NCBI GenBank assembly: GCA_003171065.1
Contig: PMXQ01000123.1
Location: forward strand, 6,117 to 38,918
Direction of reading: 5' to 3'
Length of the DNA stretch: 32,802 nucleotides
Source of the DNA: Chloroflexota bacterium
Lineage (GTDB): Bacteria; Chloroflexota; Limnocylindria; Limnocylindrales; CSP1-4
Positions 1 to 7,697 of the stretch are shown piece by piece. The notes under the pieces were generated by a model. It saw nothing but the letters and a program-made list of their open reading frames with translations, was not told the origin of the DNA and searched no databases. The position numbers and the translations under genes were made by a program. Position 1 is the first letter of the stretch, and each line of letters begins with the position of its first letter.

Positions 1-251
1 GTGCCTTCCGTCTTGGCCGCCGAGACCATCTGCGGCACCGCCACGAGGCCCATTGTGATCAGGGCGATGACCGGGCCGCCGGTCGCCAGGTAGAGGACTG
101 TGGTCCGGTCCATGGTCGGGAAGAGCAGGGGATAGCCGGCCACGATGCCGAAGGCGAAGAGCGCCTGAACGACGATTCCGAGCGGCAGGAACATCCGCAT
201 CCGGCGGGCCTGCCACGTGACGAGCAATCGGTAGCTACGCAGCGCGGACAT
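1..251 (-). CDS. ABC-2 type transporter permease, N-terminal part (runs off the window)
   Basis: Eighty-three codons are visible from an ATG at 251 and the gene continues past base 1. The start overlaps the end of the upstream ATPase gene by 17 bases, which indicates translational coupling. The protein opens with a short basic segment (RMRMF near residue 20), followed by a hydrophobic helix of about 20 residues and a second one around residues 55-75. This is the usual layout of an ABC-2 membrane subunit. With the adjacent ATPase it would form an exporter in the cytoplasmic membrane; the substrate cannot be told, but a drug or lipid-like compound is usual when a TetR gene sits beside it. The assignment rests mainly on context, since only the first helices are seen. 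Confidence 0.75.
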   Translation of the reverse strand, partial: MSALRSYRLLVTWQARRMRMFLPLGIVVQALFAFGIVAGYPLLFPTMDRTTVLYLATGGPVIALITMGLVAVPQMVSAAKTEG

Positions 252-1212
252 CGGTTTCCTCCTCGGAGCTGACTGTGAATGTGCTGGTCGGCGCGGTCGT
301 GGACGCGACCAGGGCCACGTAGACGTCTTCGAGCGTGGCCGGCGAGAGCGAGAACTCCTCGATTCGGCCGGCGCGGCAGAGATCGCGAGCCCAGGTCGCG
401 GCCTCGCCGGCCAGCCGGGCCGGCACCGTAGCCACGATCCGATTGCCCACCACGGCGTGAGGTCCGGCGAACTGCGGCGTCTCGATCGCCTCGGCCTCGG
501 GGTCCAGGACCAGCTCGAGTCGCAGCTCCTCGGCGATCCCGGCTTTGAGCTCGGTCGGCGTGCCCTCGGCCAGAACGCGCCCGTGGTCGAGAATGGCCAG
601 CCGATCGACCGATCGCTCGGCCTCGATGACGTTGTGGGTTACGAGCAGGACCGCGGCACCCCTGTCCGCGAGGAGTCGCACCTGGGCCCAGAGCAGGCGC
701 CGCCGCACCGGGTCGACGTCGTTGGTGGGCTCGTCGAGGATGACAATCCTGCCCGGCTCGACCGCGGCCATGCAGAAGGAGACGAGGCGCCTGACCCCGC
801 CGGAGAGACGGGCGCCGTCCGTGTCGCGCCATTCGCCGAGGTCCAGGGCGTCGACCAATCGAGCCGCCTGCACCCGTACGATTTCGCGGTCACCGCCGCG
901 GAGCCGGCCCAAGGTTTCGATCGCGTGGCGCGGCGTGAGGCCGTTGATCGGGACCTGCGACTGGGGCTGGATCGAGCAGGCCCGGCGAGCGAAGCTCGGG
1001 TCCGCAACCACATCTCGGCCGTCGATCCGGATCGAGCCGCGGTCGGGCCGGATCAGCCCTACGATCTGATTCACGAGCGTCGTCTTGCCGGCGCCGTTGT
1101 GGCCCAGCAACCCGTACACCTGCCCGGCTTCCACGGTCAGGTTGACGCCGTCGTTGGCGGGGGTGCCGCGGCGTCCGTATCTCTTGCCAACCCCCTCGAC
1201 CTCGAGCAGCAC
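235..1212 (-). CDS. ABC transporter ATP-binding protein (DrrA/CcmA type)
   Basis: This 325-residue ATPase powers the ABC-2 permease encoded just downstream. Walker A is GHNGAGKTT at about residues 37-45, the signature is LSGGV near 138, Walker B with catalytic Glu is ILDEPTND near 160, and the switch His lies in VTHN. A C-terminal extension of about 100 residues follows the ATPase core, as in DrrA-like subunits. I chose the GTG start at 1212 because AAGGAG lies 6 bases upstream and because the preceding reading frame crosses the operator region and looks non-coding. The open frame does extend much further upstream to about 2346, but that part is antisense to tetR. The gene diverges from a TetR regulator over 117 bases containing repeated operators, so repression by that protein is likely. 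Confidence 0.92.
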   Translation of the reverse strand: MLLEVEGVGKRYGRRGTPANDGVNLTVEAGQVYGLLGHNGAGKTTLVNQIVGLIRPDRGSIRIDGRDVVADPSFARRACSIQPQSQVPINGLTPRHAIETLGRLRGGDREIVRVQAARLVDALDLGEWRDTDGARLSGGVRRLVSFCMAAVEPGRIVILDEPTNDVDPVRRRLLWAQVRLLADRGAAVLLVTHNVIEAERSVDRLAILDHGRVLAEGTPTELKAGIAEELRLELVLDPEAEAIETPQFAGPHAVVGNRIVATVPARLAGEAATWARDLCRAGRIEEFSLSPATLEDVYVALVASTTAPTSTFTVSSEEETDVRAA

Positions 1213-1251
1213 TTCCGTCTCCTTCGTCGATGGCCGCCGTCTCTCGGTGGC

Positions 1252-1321
1252 GATACCAGCCAGTATGCAGATACTGGCCAGTATGTCCATACCATTGAGT
1301 ATGCGCGTACTAGCTGGTATC
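1252..1321. promoter_or_regulatory. Four tandem 16-bp TetR-type operator palindromes at 18-bp pitch
   Basis: Four related imperfect palindromes lie end to end, each 16 bp with 2 bp between: GATACCAGCCAGTATG (1252), GATACTGGCCAGTATG (1270), CATACCATTGAGTATG (1288) and CGTACTAGCTGGTATC (1306). The shared core is RTAC-n6-GTAT. The second site contains a perfect 14-bp palindrome (ATACTGGCCAGTAT). They fill the gap between the divergent ATPase and tetR genes and cover the probable tetR promoter. That placement fits autoregulation and control of the transporter by the neighbouring TetR protein. The repeats are seen directly; binding is inferred. Confidence 0.8.
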
Positions 1322-1323
1322 CT
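1295..1323 (+). promoter_or_regulatory. Probable tetR promoter, possibly giving a leaderless transcript
   Basis: A -35-like TTGAGT (1295-1300) is followed after 17 bases by a -10-like TATCCT (1318-1323). Transcription would begin near base 1330, which is the A of the tetR start codon. No ribosome-binding sequence is visible before that ATG, so a leaderless message is plausible. Both hexamers lie within operators 3 and 4. Confidence 0.5.
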
Positions 1324-1329
1324 TGACGC

Positions 1330-1995
1330 ATGCAAGAGCGACTCAACCGCCAGGAACGCAAGTCTCAGACCCGGGAGCGCCTCATCGACGCCGCGGCTGT
1401 CGTCTTCGCCCGGCGCGGCTTCGAGGCCGCCTCGCTCGATGAAGTGGCAGCCGCGGCCGGCTACACCAAAGGCGCCGTCTACTCGAACTTCGCCAGCAAG
1501 ACGGACCTGTTCATCGCCCTGATAGAACGCCGGATCGAGGTCCAGTCGGCCGAGCAATCGGCCCGCTTCGAAGGGCAGGATCTGCAGTCCGTTGCCGAAG
1601 CGATGGAGTACGAGTACGAGTCCGACTCGGAGAAGCAGTGGCTCGTGCTTGCGGTCGAGTTCTGGCTGCACGCGATGCGCGACGAGCGGGCGCGAGCTCT
1701 GATGGCCGAGCAATACGAGCGCGCCAGAACATTCGTGAGCACCAGGTTGATCGCGTCGGTCTACGCGAACGCGGGTCAGGAGCCACCGATGGCGCCGCGC
1801 GACCTCGCCATCGTCATCGAGTCGCTTGGGATCGGTCTCGCTTTCCAGGCGGCCCTCGATCCGGGGGCAGTTCGACGGAGCCTCGAGGCCGAGGTCCTGG
1901 TCAAGCTGCTCGGACTGCCAACCCCGGACATTCAGGCTGCGGCCACCGCGCCGACCGCGTCCGAATCCTCCGTGAGGCCAAACCCGAACGCGTGA
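1330..1995 (+). CDS. TetR/AcrR family transcriptional regulator
   Basis: The protein has 221 residues, usual for the family. An N-terminal TetR helix-turn-helix domain covers about residues 15-61: an ARRGFEAASLDEVAAAAG stretch, then KGAVYSNF and K..LF. The remaining alpha-helical half would bind a ligand and dimerise, and its ligand is unknown. It is read away from the ABC exporter genes, and the four palindromes between them are its most likely binding sites, so it probably represses the exporter and itself until the exported compound appears. The ATG at 1330 has no Shine-Dalgarno but coincides with the predicted transcription start. The last 25 residues are Ala/Pro/Ser-rich and probably unstructured. 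Confidence 0.92.
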   Translation: MQERLNRQERKSQTRERLIDAAAVVFARRGFEAASLDEVAAAAGYTKGAVYSNFASKTDLFIALIERRIEVQSAEQSARFEGQDLQSVAEAMEYEYESDSEKQWLVLAVEFWLHAMRDERARALMAEQYERARTFVSTRLIASVYANAGQEPPMAPRDLAIVIESLGIGLAFQAALDPGAVRRSLEAEVLVKLLGLPTPDIQAAATAPTASESSVRPNPNA

Positions 1996-2001
1996 ATAGT
2001 C

Positions 2002-2034
2002 GACGCCCTCCCGGAGGGAGATCGGGAGGGCGTC
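2002..2034 (+). terminator. Strong hairpin after tetR
   Basis: A perfect 12-bp stem (GACGCCCTCCCG and its complement) closes a 9-base loop, starting 6 bases after the tetR stop codon. There is no T-tract on either strand, so it may end transcription poorly by the intrinsic route or simply protect the mRNA 3' end. Confidence 0.6.
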
Positions 2035-2395
2035 AGGGAGCGGATAGAGCGGGAGGCCTGGGGCGCGTGCGGAGGATGTGAGGCCCGCGTCCCGTAGCTG
2101 CATTTGTCGCATCTGATCCTGTAGAAACCCTGAAACACACAGCCTCGGGCAGGCCACTTTCCGGAGCCAGCCCCGCCGCCCGGCCGGTCGAACGCGTGTC
2201 GCGACGACCCGTGATGTGGCCCGTCCGGGGGCTGGACACGGCCTGACCCTCCCCTCATGCTGCGCGGCATTAGCCCTCGTTCGTTGAAGGCGGTTCGTCC
2301 TTTGTTCGACGCAGGCGATGCGGTCCGGGTCGGCTCCGAGGCGCACGACCGAACTGCTGCGGCCGGGATTCCTCTGACTGGGCTCACCTCGCCGC
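2035..2395. other. Non-coding gap before the hybrid kinase
   Basis: I see no convincing gene here. Short frames exist on both strands but lack a ribosome-binding site and recognisable protein features. An 8-bp palindrome GTCGCGAC lies near 2201. No promoter stands out clearly for the kinase gene downstream. Confidence 0.5.
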
Positions 2396-2440
2396 GGGCA
2401 GTAGCCCGGCGGGCAGTAGCCCGGCGGGCGGTGGCACCGC
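2396..2440. repeat. 15-bp tandem repeat, two perfect copies and one degenerate
   Basis: GGGCAGTAGCCCGGC occurs at 2396-2410 and 2411-2425, and a degenerate copy fills 2426-2440, ending one base before the kinase start. Each perfect unit contains GGGC-AGTA-GCCC, so each can form a small hairpin in the mRNA leader just where ribosomes must bind. Confidence 0.75.
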
Positions 2441-2441
2441 G

Positions 2442-4538
2442 ATGACCGGAGTGGGCCCAGCCGGACCGGACGAGGTGACGCGCCGCGCCGCGCTCCGGCT
2501 GGCCTTTGTGGCCACTCTGGGCGTGCCGCTCATGATCGCCACCCAGATCGCCTTTCTCCCGTCGGACACTCGAGCAGTCGGCATCCCGTTGACCCTGCTG
2601 GCAGGTGGTGCCTTGCTGGTGGCGTTGTGGACCCTGCACGCCGGCGGGCCATGGCTGGCGCTGGTCGCGCCGGTGGTCGCCGTGCTTGATCTTGGCGCGG
2701 TCTTGTGCGGAGCGTTGCTTCCCGTCGGGCTCGACATTGCCGTCATCCTGCCCCTCCTCAGCGCGGTCCTGTTGGTCGCCGTGCTCGAGGGCTGGAAATT
2801 GCGGCTCGGTCTGACCGCCGGTTGGCTGTCGGGAGTGGTCGGGTCGACGCTGGCACGTTCGAGCCCCGGCCTGGCGTCGATCCCCCACGTGGCGCCGGTA
2901 CCGCTGGCGATCGTGTTCGTCGCCGCGGGTACCGGTCTGGGCTACATTGCCCTGGACTGGGCTGCCACGCACTGGCACGCTGTCGCGGCCGAAGCGCAGG
3001 CGGCGGCAAGACAGGCACGCCTGGCGGAGATCGCCCAGCAGCACAGCGCGGAGCGATTCCAAGCGCTGGTCGAGCATTCGCCGTTGCCCACGCTGGCATT
3101 CGACACCGAGGGCCTCATCCGAGCCTGGAACCCCGCGGCCGAGCGGTACCTGGGCTGGGCGGCCGCCGAGATCCTCGGCCAACACATTGAGAGTCTCGTT
3201 CCAGAGGAGCAGCGGGCCGGGGCGCGAAGGCGGGTCAGCGATACCATCGCCACCGGGCACGTGGAAGCTCCGCGACTGACGATATTCCAGGCCAGGGATG
3301 GGCGGGACCTGCGGGCGGAGGTCCACGACGCGATCGAGTTCGGCGTGGACGGCAAGCATTCCGGCGTCGTGGTCCAGTTCGTCGACGTGACCGAGCGCGA
3401 GGCGGTCGCAGCGCGCCTGGTGGAGGCCCAGCGCCTGGAAGCGGTCGGTCAGCTGGCCGGCGGAGTGGCCCACGACTTCAACAACAGCCTCACGGCGATC
3501 GCCGGCTTCGCTTCGTTGATCGCCACGGGCGAGAGTCCCGATCCGCAGGACGACGCGCGGACGATCCTCGGCGCCGCCGAGCATGCCGCCATCCTGACGC
3601 GCCAGCTTCTGGCGTTCTCGAGACGCGTCCCGCTCTCGCCCCAGACGATGGACCTGCACGACTTCCTGGCGGCCGTCGAACCGCTCGTTCGAAGCCTGAT
3701 CGGTGAGACGATCGTGCTCCGGCGGGAGACCGGTCGCTGGCCTGCGCTGGTGGAGGTCGACCCGGCTACCCTCGAGCAGGCGATCCTCAACCTGGCCACC
3801 AACGCCCGGGACGCAATGCCTCGAGGTGGCGAACTGACACTCGCCGTCCGCTCCTATCCCGCCTGCGTCGGTGGGCCGTCGGAGGAGCCCGAAGACCACG
3901 TCGCGGTGGTCGTCTCGGATACCGGCGTGGGGATCCCGCCGTCGATCATCAACCGCGTATTCGAGCCGTTCTTCACCACCAAGCCATTTGGCAAGGGCAC
4001 CGGCCTGGGTCTGCCGATGGTGCATGGCTTCGTGGCCCAATCGGGAGGGCACGTTGTCGTCAGCTCGCCACCCGGCCAGGGTGCGACAGTGGAGTTGCAC
4101 TTCCCCCGCACCGACGGGGGCGTGCCCCGGGCCGAGGTCAGAGACCAGCCGATCGGCGGCACTGAGACGGTCTTGTTCGTGGAGGACGACCCGGGCGTCG
4201 CCTCTTTCGGACTGGCCTGCCTGCGCCGCCTCGGCTACGACGTGACGCCGGCGATGAACGGGACCGAGGCCGCGGATCTGGCCGCCTCCCGCCCGGAGCC
4301 GTTCGACCTGCTCCTCACGGACGTGGTGCTCCCCGGCATGTCGGGCTCTGAGCTGGCCGCCCTGGTTCATCGCCATCACCCCGACACCGCCATCCTGTAC
4401 GCGTCGGGCTACAGCGCGGAGCACGTCGACTCTGTGGTCAATGGCCCGCAGGCGCCTCTCCTGGAGAAGCCGTATTCGCTGGAGCAACTGGCGTCCAGGG
4501 TTCGTTCGGCCCTGGACGCCCGTCCGGCAGCGCGGTAG
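2442..4538 (+). CDS. Membrane-bound hybrid sensor histidine kinase (PAS, HisKA, HATPase, receiver)
   Basis: This 698-residue protein has about six membrane helices in residues 18-175 and a short coiled linker (180-205). A PAS domain follows (about 205-320). The kinase core has the H-box AHDFNNSLTAI with phospho-acceptor His344, an N-box around 450-458, and G-boxes DTGVGIPP and GTGLGLPM. A C-terminal receiver (about 575-695) carries acidic residues EDD at 581-583, acceptor Asp627 in LTDVVLPGMSG, and Lys676. The HDFNN H-box places it with NtrB-like (HPK4) kinases. No separate response regulator or output domain is encoded beside it, so it must pass phosphate to a distant partner or use its own receiver for control. 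The ATG at 2442 lies directly after a hairpin-forming tandem repeat and lacks a clear Shine-Dalgarno. Confidence 0.93.
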   Translation: MTGVGPAGPDEVTRRAALRLAFVATLGVPLMIATQIAFLPSDTRAVGIPLTLLAGGALLVALWTLHAGGPWLALVAPVVAVLDLGAVLCGALLPVGLDIAVILPLLSAVLLVAVLEGWKLRLGLTAGWLSGVVGSTLARSSPGLASIPHVAPVPLAIVFVAAGTGLGYIALDWAATHWHAVAAEAQAAARQARLAEIAQQHSAERFQALVEHSPLPTLAFDTEGLIRAWNPAAERYLGWAAAEILGQHIESLVPEEQRAGARRRVSDTIATGHVEAPRLTIFQARDGRDLRAEVHDAIEFGVDGKHSGVVVQFVDVTEREAVAARLVEAQRLEAVGQLAGGVAHDFNNSLTAIAGFASLIATGESPDPQDDARTILGAAEHAAILTRQLLAFSRRVPLSPQTMDLHDFLAAVEPLVRSLIGETIVLRRETGRWPALVEVDPATLEQAILNLATNARDAMPRGGELTLAVRSYPACVGGPSEEPEDHVAVVVSDTGVGIPPSIINRVFEPFFTTKPFGKGTGLGLPMVHGFVAQSGGHVVVSSPPGQGATVELHFPRTDGGVPRAEVRDQPIGGTETVLFVEDDPGVASFGLACLRRLGYDVTPAMNGTEAADLAASRPEPFDLLLTDVVLPGMSGSELAALVHRHHPDTAILYASGYSAEHVDSVVNGPQAPLLEKPYSLEQLASRVRSALDARPAAR

Positions 4539-4642
4539 GCCGCCTCGGCCGGGGTCGGGCGTCGGACGGCTGCCGAATCTGCCCGCTTCCCTGTAGAGTT
4601 TCCCTGCCGGAACCGCCGTCACTGAGAATCAAGGAACGTCCC

Positions 4643-5848
4643 GTGGCCCTGCCGCTTCGCTCCCTCACGCCAGCTCCGCCGGACCCGATCCTCGGCCTGA
4701 CCGAGACCTTCCGCGCCGACACGCGACCGGAGAAGGTCAACCTCTCGGTTGGCGTGTACGTGGACGACACCGGCGTCACGCCCGTCCTCCCGTCCGTGCT
4801 GGAGGCCGAGCGCCGCCTGCTCGAGAAGGCGGGCTCGAAGGGCTACCTCCCGATCGACGGACGACCTGGCTACAAGAAGGCGGTCCGCGACCTCGTCTTC
4901 GGACCGGACCACGAGATCGTGGAGAGCGGCCGATCCGCCACTGCCCAGACCCCCGGTGGGACCGGCGCGCTGCGCGTCGCCGCCGATTTCCTGCTCCAGA
5001 CGGGATCATCGAAGACGATCTGGCTCAGCGAGCCGACCTGGCCGAATCATCCCCAGCTCTTCACGTTGGCAGGATTCGCGCTGCGCACGTACCCGTACCT
5101 GGACGAATCCGGGCGCTCCGTGGACGTGGGCAGGATGCTCAGCGCGCTGCGGTCGGCGGTCCCCGGCGACGTGGTCCTCCTCCACGGCTCGTGCCACAAC
5201 CCGAGCGGCGTGGACCCGGACACGGAGACGTGGGCGGCCATCGCCGAGATCGTCATCGAGCGCGAGCTGATGCCGGTGGTCGATTTCGCCTACCAGGGCT
5301 TCGGCTTCGGCCTGCGCGAGGACGCCGACTGGCTCGCGGGCTTGGCGCGGCCCGGCCTCGAGTTCCTCATCTGCTCGAGCTTCTCGAAGAACTTCGCTCT
5401 ATACAACGAGCGCGTTGGCGCGCTGACTGTCGTGGCGGCCGACTCGACGCGTGCGAGCTCGGCGCTGAGCCACCTCAAGATCGCGATCCGGGCGAACTAC
5501 TCGAACCCACCCGCTCACGGCGGGGACATCGTCGAGACGATTCTCACGGACCCGGCCCTGCGGGCCCAGTGGGAAGTGGATCTGGCCGGAATGCGCACCC
5601 GTATCCTCGGCAATCGCGCGTCGCTCGTGAAGGCTCTTGTCGCCGCCGGCATCCCGGGCAATTGGGACCCGATCGGGCGCCAGCGCGGCATGTTCGCGCT
5701 GCTCGGGCTCTCGGCCGACCAGGTGGCCCGGCTCCGCGACGAATTCGCTGTCTACGTCGTCGGCAAGGGCCGGATCAACGTGGCGGGGCTCACTCCCGCG
5801 AACATCGACCACGTCGTGGCTGCGGTCAAGGCTGTGATCGAGGGCTGA
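4643..5848 (+). CDS. Aspartate/aromatic amino acid aminotransferase (class I)
   Basis: The enzyme moves an amino group between aspartate or aromatic amino acids and 2-oxoglutarate, using pyridoxal phosphate in the cytoplasm. It has 401 residues, like AspC and TyrB (about 397). The visible signature is SSFSKNFALYNERVG with the PLP-binding Lys249 and Arg257. Asn186 in CHNPSG and Asp214 in VVDFAYQG contact the cofactor. The N-terminal NLSVGVYVDDTG stretch is typical of the AspC/TyrB group. GTG at 4643 was chosen because AAGGAA lies 6 bases upstream and the protein begins at the expected place. It appears to be a single-gene unit, and substrate preference cannot be read from the sequence. Confidence 0.93.
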   Translation: MALPLRSLTPAPPDPILGLTETFRADTRPEKVNLSVGVYVDDTGVTPVLPSVLEAERRLLEKAGSKGYLPIDGRPGYKKAVRDLVFGPDHEIVESGRSATAQTPGGTGALRVAADFLLQTGSSKTIWLSEPTWPNHPQLFTLAGFALRTYPYLDESGRSVDVGRMLSALRSAVPGDVVLLHGSCHNPSGVDPDTETWAAIAEIVIERELMPVVDFAYQGFGFGLREDADWLAGLARPGLEFLICSSFSKNFALYNERVGALTVVAADSTRASSALSHLKIAIRANYSNPPAHGGDIVETILTDPALRAQWEVDLAGMRTRILGNRASLVKALVAAGIPGNWDPIGRQRGMFALLGLSADQVARLRDEFAVYVVGKGRINVAGLTPANIDHVVAAVKAVIEG

Positions 5849-5907
5849 CGGACCGTCGCCGCGGCGTTATTGCACCTGGGCTCCCCGGATCGCGGGCCCG
5901 CCCCGGA

Positions 5908-5932
5908 GAACGTTCCTGCTGTCCGTGACGTC
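5908..5932 (+). promoter_or_regulatory. Candidate ECF-type autoregulatory promoter
   Basis: GAAC at 5908-5911 and CGTC at 5929-5932 are separated by 17 bases, resembling the -35 and -10 elements that many ECF sigma factors recognise. The position fits a transcript starting near 5940, just before the sigma gene start at 5951. The elements are short, so chance is a real possibility. Confidence 0.3.
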
Positions 5933-5950
5933 AGTCGGAGTGGAGGGCTG

Positions 5951-6556
5951 ATGAGGGCCCGACGAGGCGACGACCGCGCGAAAGATGGGCAGGCTGTGGC
6001 CGCACATGTTGCGCTGGAACGAGGACGGGTCGACCCGGCTGATGAGTTCACGCGGCTGGCCGATCGTTATCTCGACACTGCGTACCGGCTGGCCAGCGTC
6101 GTCCTGGGCGATCCGACCGAGGCCGAGGACGCGGCGCACGACGCCGCGGTCCTGGCCTGGCGGCGGTTTGGGACACTGCACGATCCGGACCGCTTCGAGC
6201 AGTGGTTCTGCCGCATCGTCCTCAACGTCTGCCGCGATCGACTGCGGCACCAGCGACGCCATCCGGTCGTGGAGCTGCCCTCCGAGGACGGTGAACGCGG
6301 CGGCCTGCAGGCGCCCGACAGGGCCGGCCAGCTGCTGGCCCGCGACGCCCTCGACCGAGCCTTTGCTCGCTTGGAGCCCGACCACCAGATCGTGGTCGCG
6401 CTCCGGTTCTACCGCGATCTGACCGTGGACGACATCGCTCGCCGGCTGGATATCCCTGCCGGAACGGTGAAATCGAGGCTGCACCACGCTTTGCGCCGGC
6501 TTCGCACCGAGATGGAACGCCAGGGCTGGCGCGAGGAGACCTCCGATGAGGCGTGA
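5951..6556 (+). CDS. RNA polymerase sigma factor, ECF subfamily
   Basis: The 201-residue protein directs RNA polymerase to a small regulon. Region 2 is seen in DEFTRLADRYLDTAYRLA through EAEDAAHDA and FEQWFCRIVLNVCRDRLR. Region 4 lies at the C-terminus (FARLEPDHQIVVALRFY, then DIARRLDIPAGTVKSRLHHALRRLR). The frame is open upstream to a TTG at 5870, but ATG 5951 is preferred: GGAG and GGAGG lie just before it, the length is normal, and the possible autoregulatory promoter would lie inside the longer version. Its stop overlaps the next start by 11 bases, so the downstream membrane protein is probably its regulator. No classical zinc-binding anti-sigma motif is seen in that neighbour. Confidence 0.9.
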   Translation: MRARRGDDRAKDGQAVAAHVALERGRVDPADEFTRLADRYLDTAYRLASVVLGDPTEAEDAAHDAAVLAWRRFGTLHDPDRFEQWFCRIVLNVCRDRLRHQRRHPVVELPSEDGERGGLQAPDRAGQLLARDALDRAFARLEPDHQIVVALRFYRDLTVDDIARRLDIPAGTVKSRLHHALRRLRTEMERQGWREETSDEA

Positions 6557-7697
6557 GCGCAAAGCCTCTATCGGGGCGCCGGCTGAGAAGGATCTCCAGG
6601 CCTGGCTGCGCGCCCGCGATGCCGGCCCGGCCCCGGAGCGGCTCCGGATGCGTGTGGCCCTTGTGGCGGAGGAGACGAGACCACGTAGGATCTGGGCGCT
6701 GCTCCGACCGATCTCCGCGGTAGCCGGCGCGGCCGCGGCCGCGATCCTGATCCTGTTCGCAGCCACGCTGCGCGGCCCGGCCGGCCCCCTGGCTGGCCGC
6801 CCGTCCCCAACCACCGGGCCCACGCCCACGGCCTCGGAAAACATGCTACCTCTCATGCCTGTCGGCCCATGGCCTCGGACCGGTGCCGTTCTGGCGGTGC
6901 CGCTGGACGGGCCACTGCTCGCGGCACTCGTCGCCCTCCCGTTCCTTGCTGCGCTCCTGCTGATGGCTTACCTGGCCAGGCGATCTTTCGCAGATGCGCG
7001 GCGCTCGGCCGCGCAGAAAGGGGCGGGGGGCGGTCTCTGGGCGATCCGGTACCCTCGCGCTTGGATCCTGCGCCTGGCAGGCGCCATGTTGGCGGCGACT
7101 CTGATCGTGGTCGGCTGCGACCTGCTGCAGTTCAGCCAGAGTTCACCACTGCAGTACGGCAGTTTCGAGAGCGGCGACCCGACATTTGGGCTCGGTTGGA
7201 GGTCGAGCGCAGGCGGGAGTGATGAGATGTACATGGCGTTCATTCCGGGTGGCCAGCTTCGAGCGACGCTCGATCTCTCAAACCAAGGCGAACTGCCACT
7301 GACAGTTACTTCGTTCGACATGCAGCGCTTCCGGGTCGAGCAACCTGCGGCGGCTTTCATCTCCTCGGTCGAGCTTCGCCTTCCACCGGGGGCGACCATG
7401 GGCGGTTCGTACGACGTCGGCTACTACAGCGAAGCCTTCCATCCGTTCGAGCTGCCGCCCCAAGGCGACACGTCGCTGGTGGTCATCCTGCATCTCAAAG
7501 AGTGCCCGTCGGTGGAGCCCGGCCCAGCACCTGGTCCGGATGCCGGCTCCAACAGGAACTACCTGCCTGCCACTAGCTACGTCACGATCGGGGAGCTCCC
7601 CCTCCGCTACAGCATGCTGGGCATCGAGCGAGAGACCGAAGTTCGTCTGAACGCGGCCATAAGCTTGGTGTTCGGCTCGAATGCGGTGACCTGCTGA
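6546..7697 (+). CDS. Membrane protein of unknown function, possible anti-sigma factor
   Basis: I do not recognise the family. The 383-residue protein has a basic cytoplasmic segment of about 50 residues. Predicted membrane helices lie around 57-74, 122-144 and 174-190. An extracytoplasmic domain of about 180 residues forms the C-terminus. That domain contains GGQLRATLDLSNQGELPLTV, a Pro-rich insert near 322-334, Cys320 and a C-terminal Cys383. The gene starts inside the end of the sigma gene and its stop overlaps the next start (TGATG), which points to one mRNA. The position suggests a transmembrane anti-sigma factor, but there is no HxxxCxxC zinc motif, so this is inference. The C-terminal domain is clearly related to that of the next protein. 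Confidence 0.8.
   Translation: MRRERKASIGAPAEKDLQAWLRARDAGPAPERLRMRVALVAEETRPRRIWALLRPISAVAGAAAAAILILFAATLRGPAGPLAGRPSPTTGPTPTASENMLPLMPVGPWPRTGAVLAVPLDGPLLAALVALPFLAALLLMAYLARRSFADARRSAAQKGAGGGLWAIRYPRAWILRLAGAMLAATLIVVGCDLLQFSQSSPLQYGSFESGDPTFGLGWRSSAGGSDEMYMAFIPGGQLRATLDLSNQGELPLTVTSFDMQRFRVEQPAAAFISSVELRLPPGATMGGSYDVGYYSEAFHPFELPPQGDTSLVVILHLKECPSVEPGPAPGPDAGSNRNYLPATSYVTIGELPLRYSMLGIERETEVRLNAAISLVFGSNAVTC

Noticed and set aside
2002-2050. Part of the hairpin and its flank (AGATCGGGAGGGCGTC) resembles a sequencing adapter end.
   Set aside because: Several mismatches, a perfect 12-bp stem on both sides and a position 6 bases after a stop codon fit a natural terminator better. Reads spanning the site would settle it.
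2257-2445. Short plus-strand open frame before the kinase.
   Set aside because: No ribosome site, Arg/Ala repeats from the 15-bp tandem repeat, and no protein-like composition.
1932-4622. Very long open frame on the minus strand (about 900 codons) opposite the hybrid kinase.
   Set aside because: High GC makes antisense frames long; it lacks any recognisable domain and lies opposite a clear multi-domain gene.
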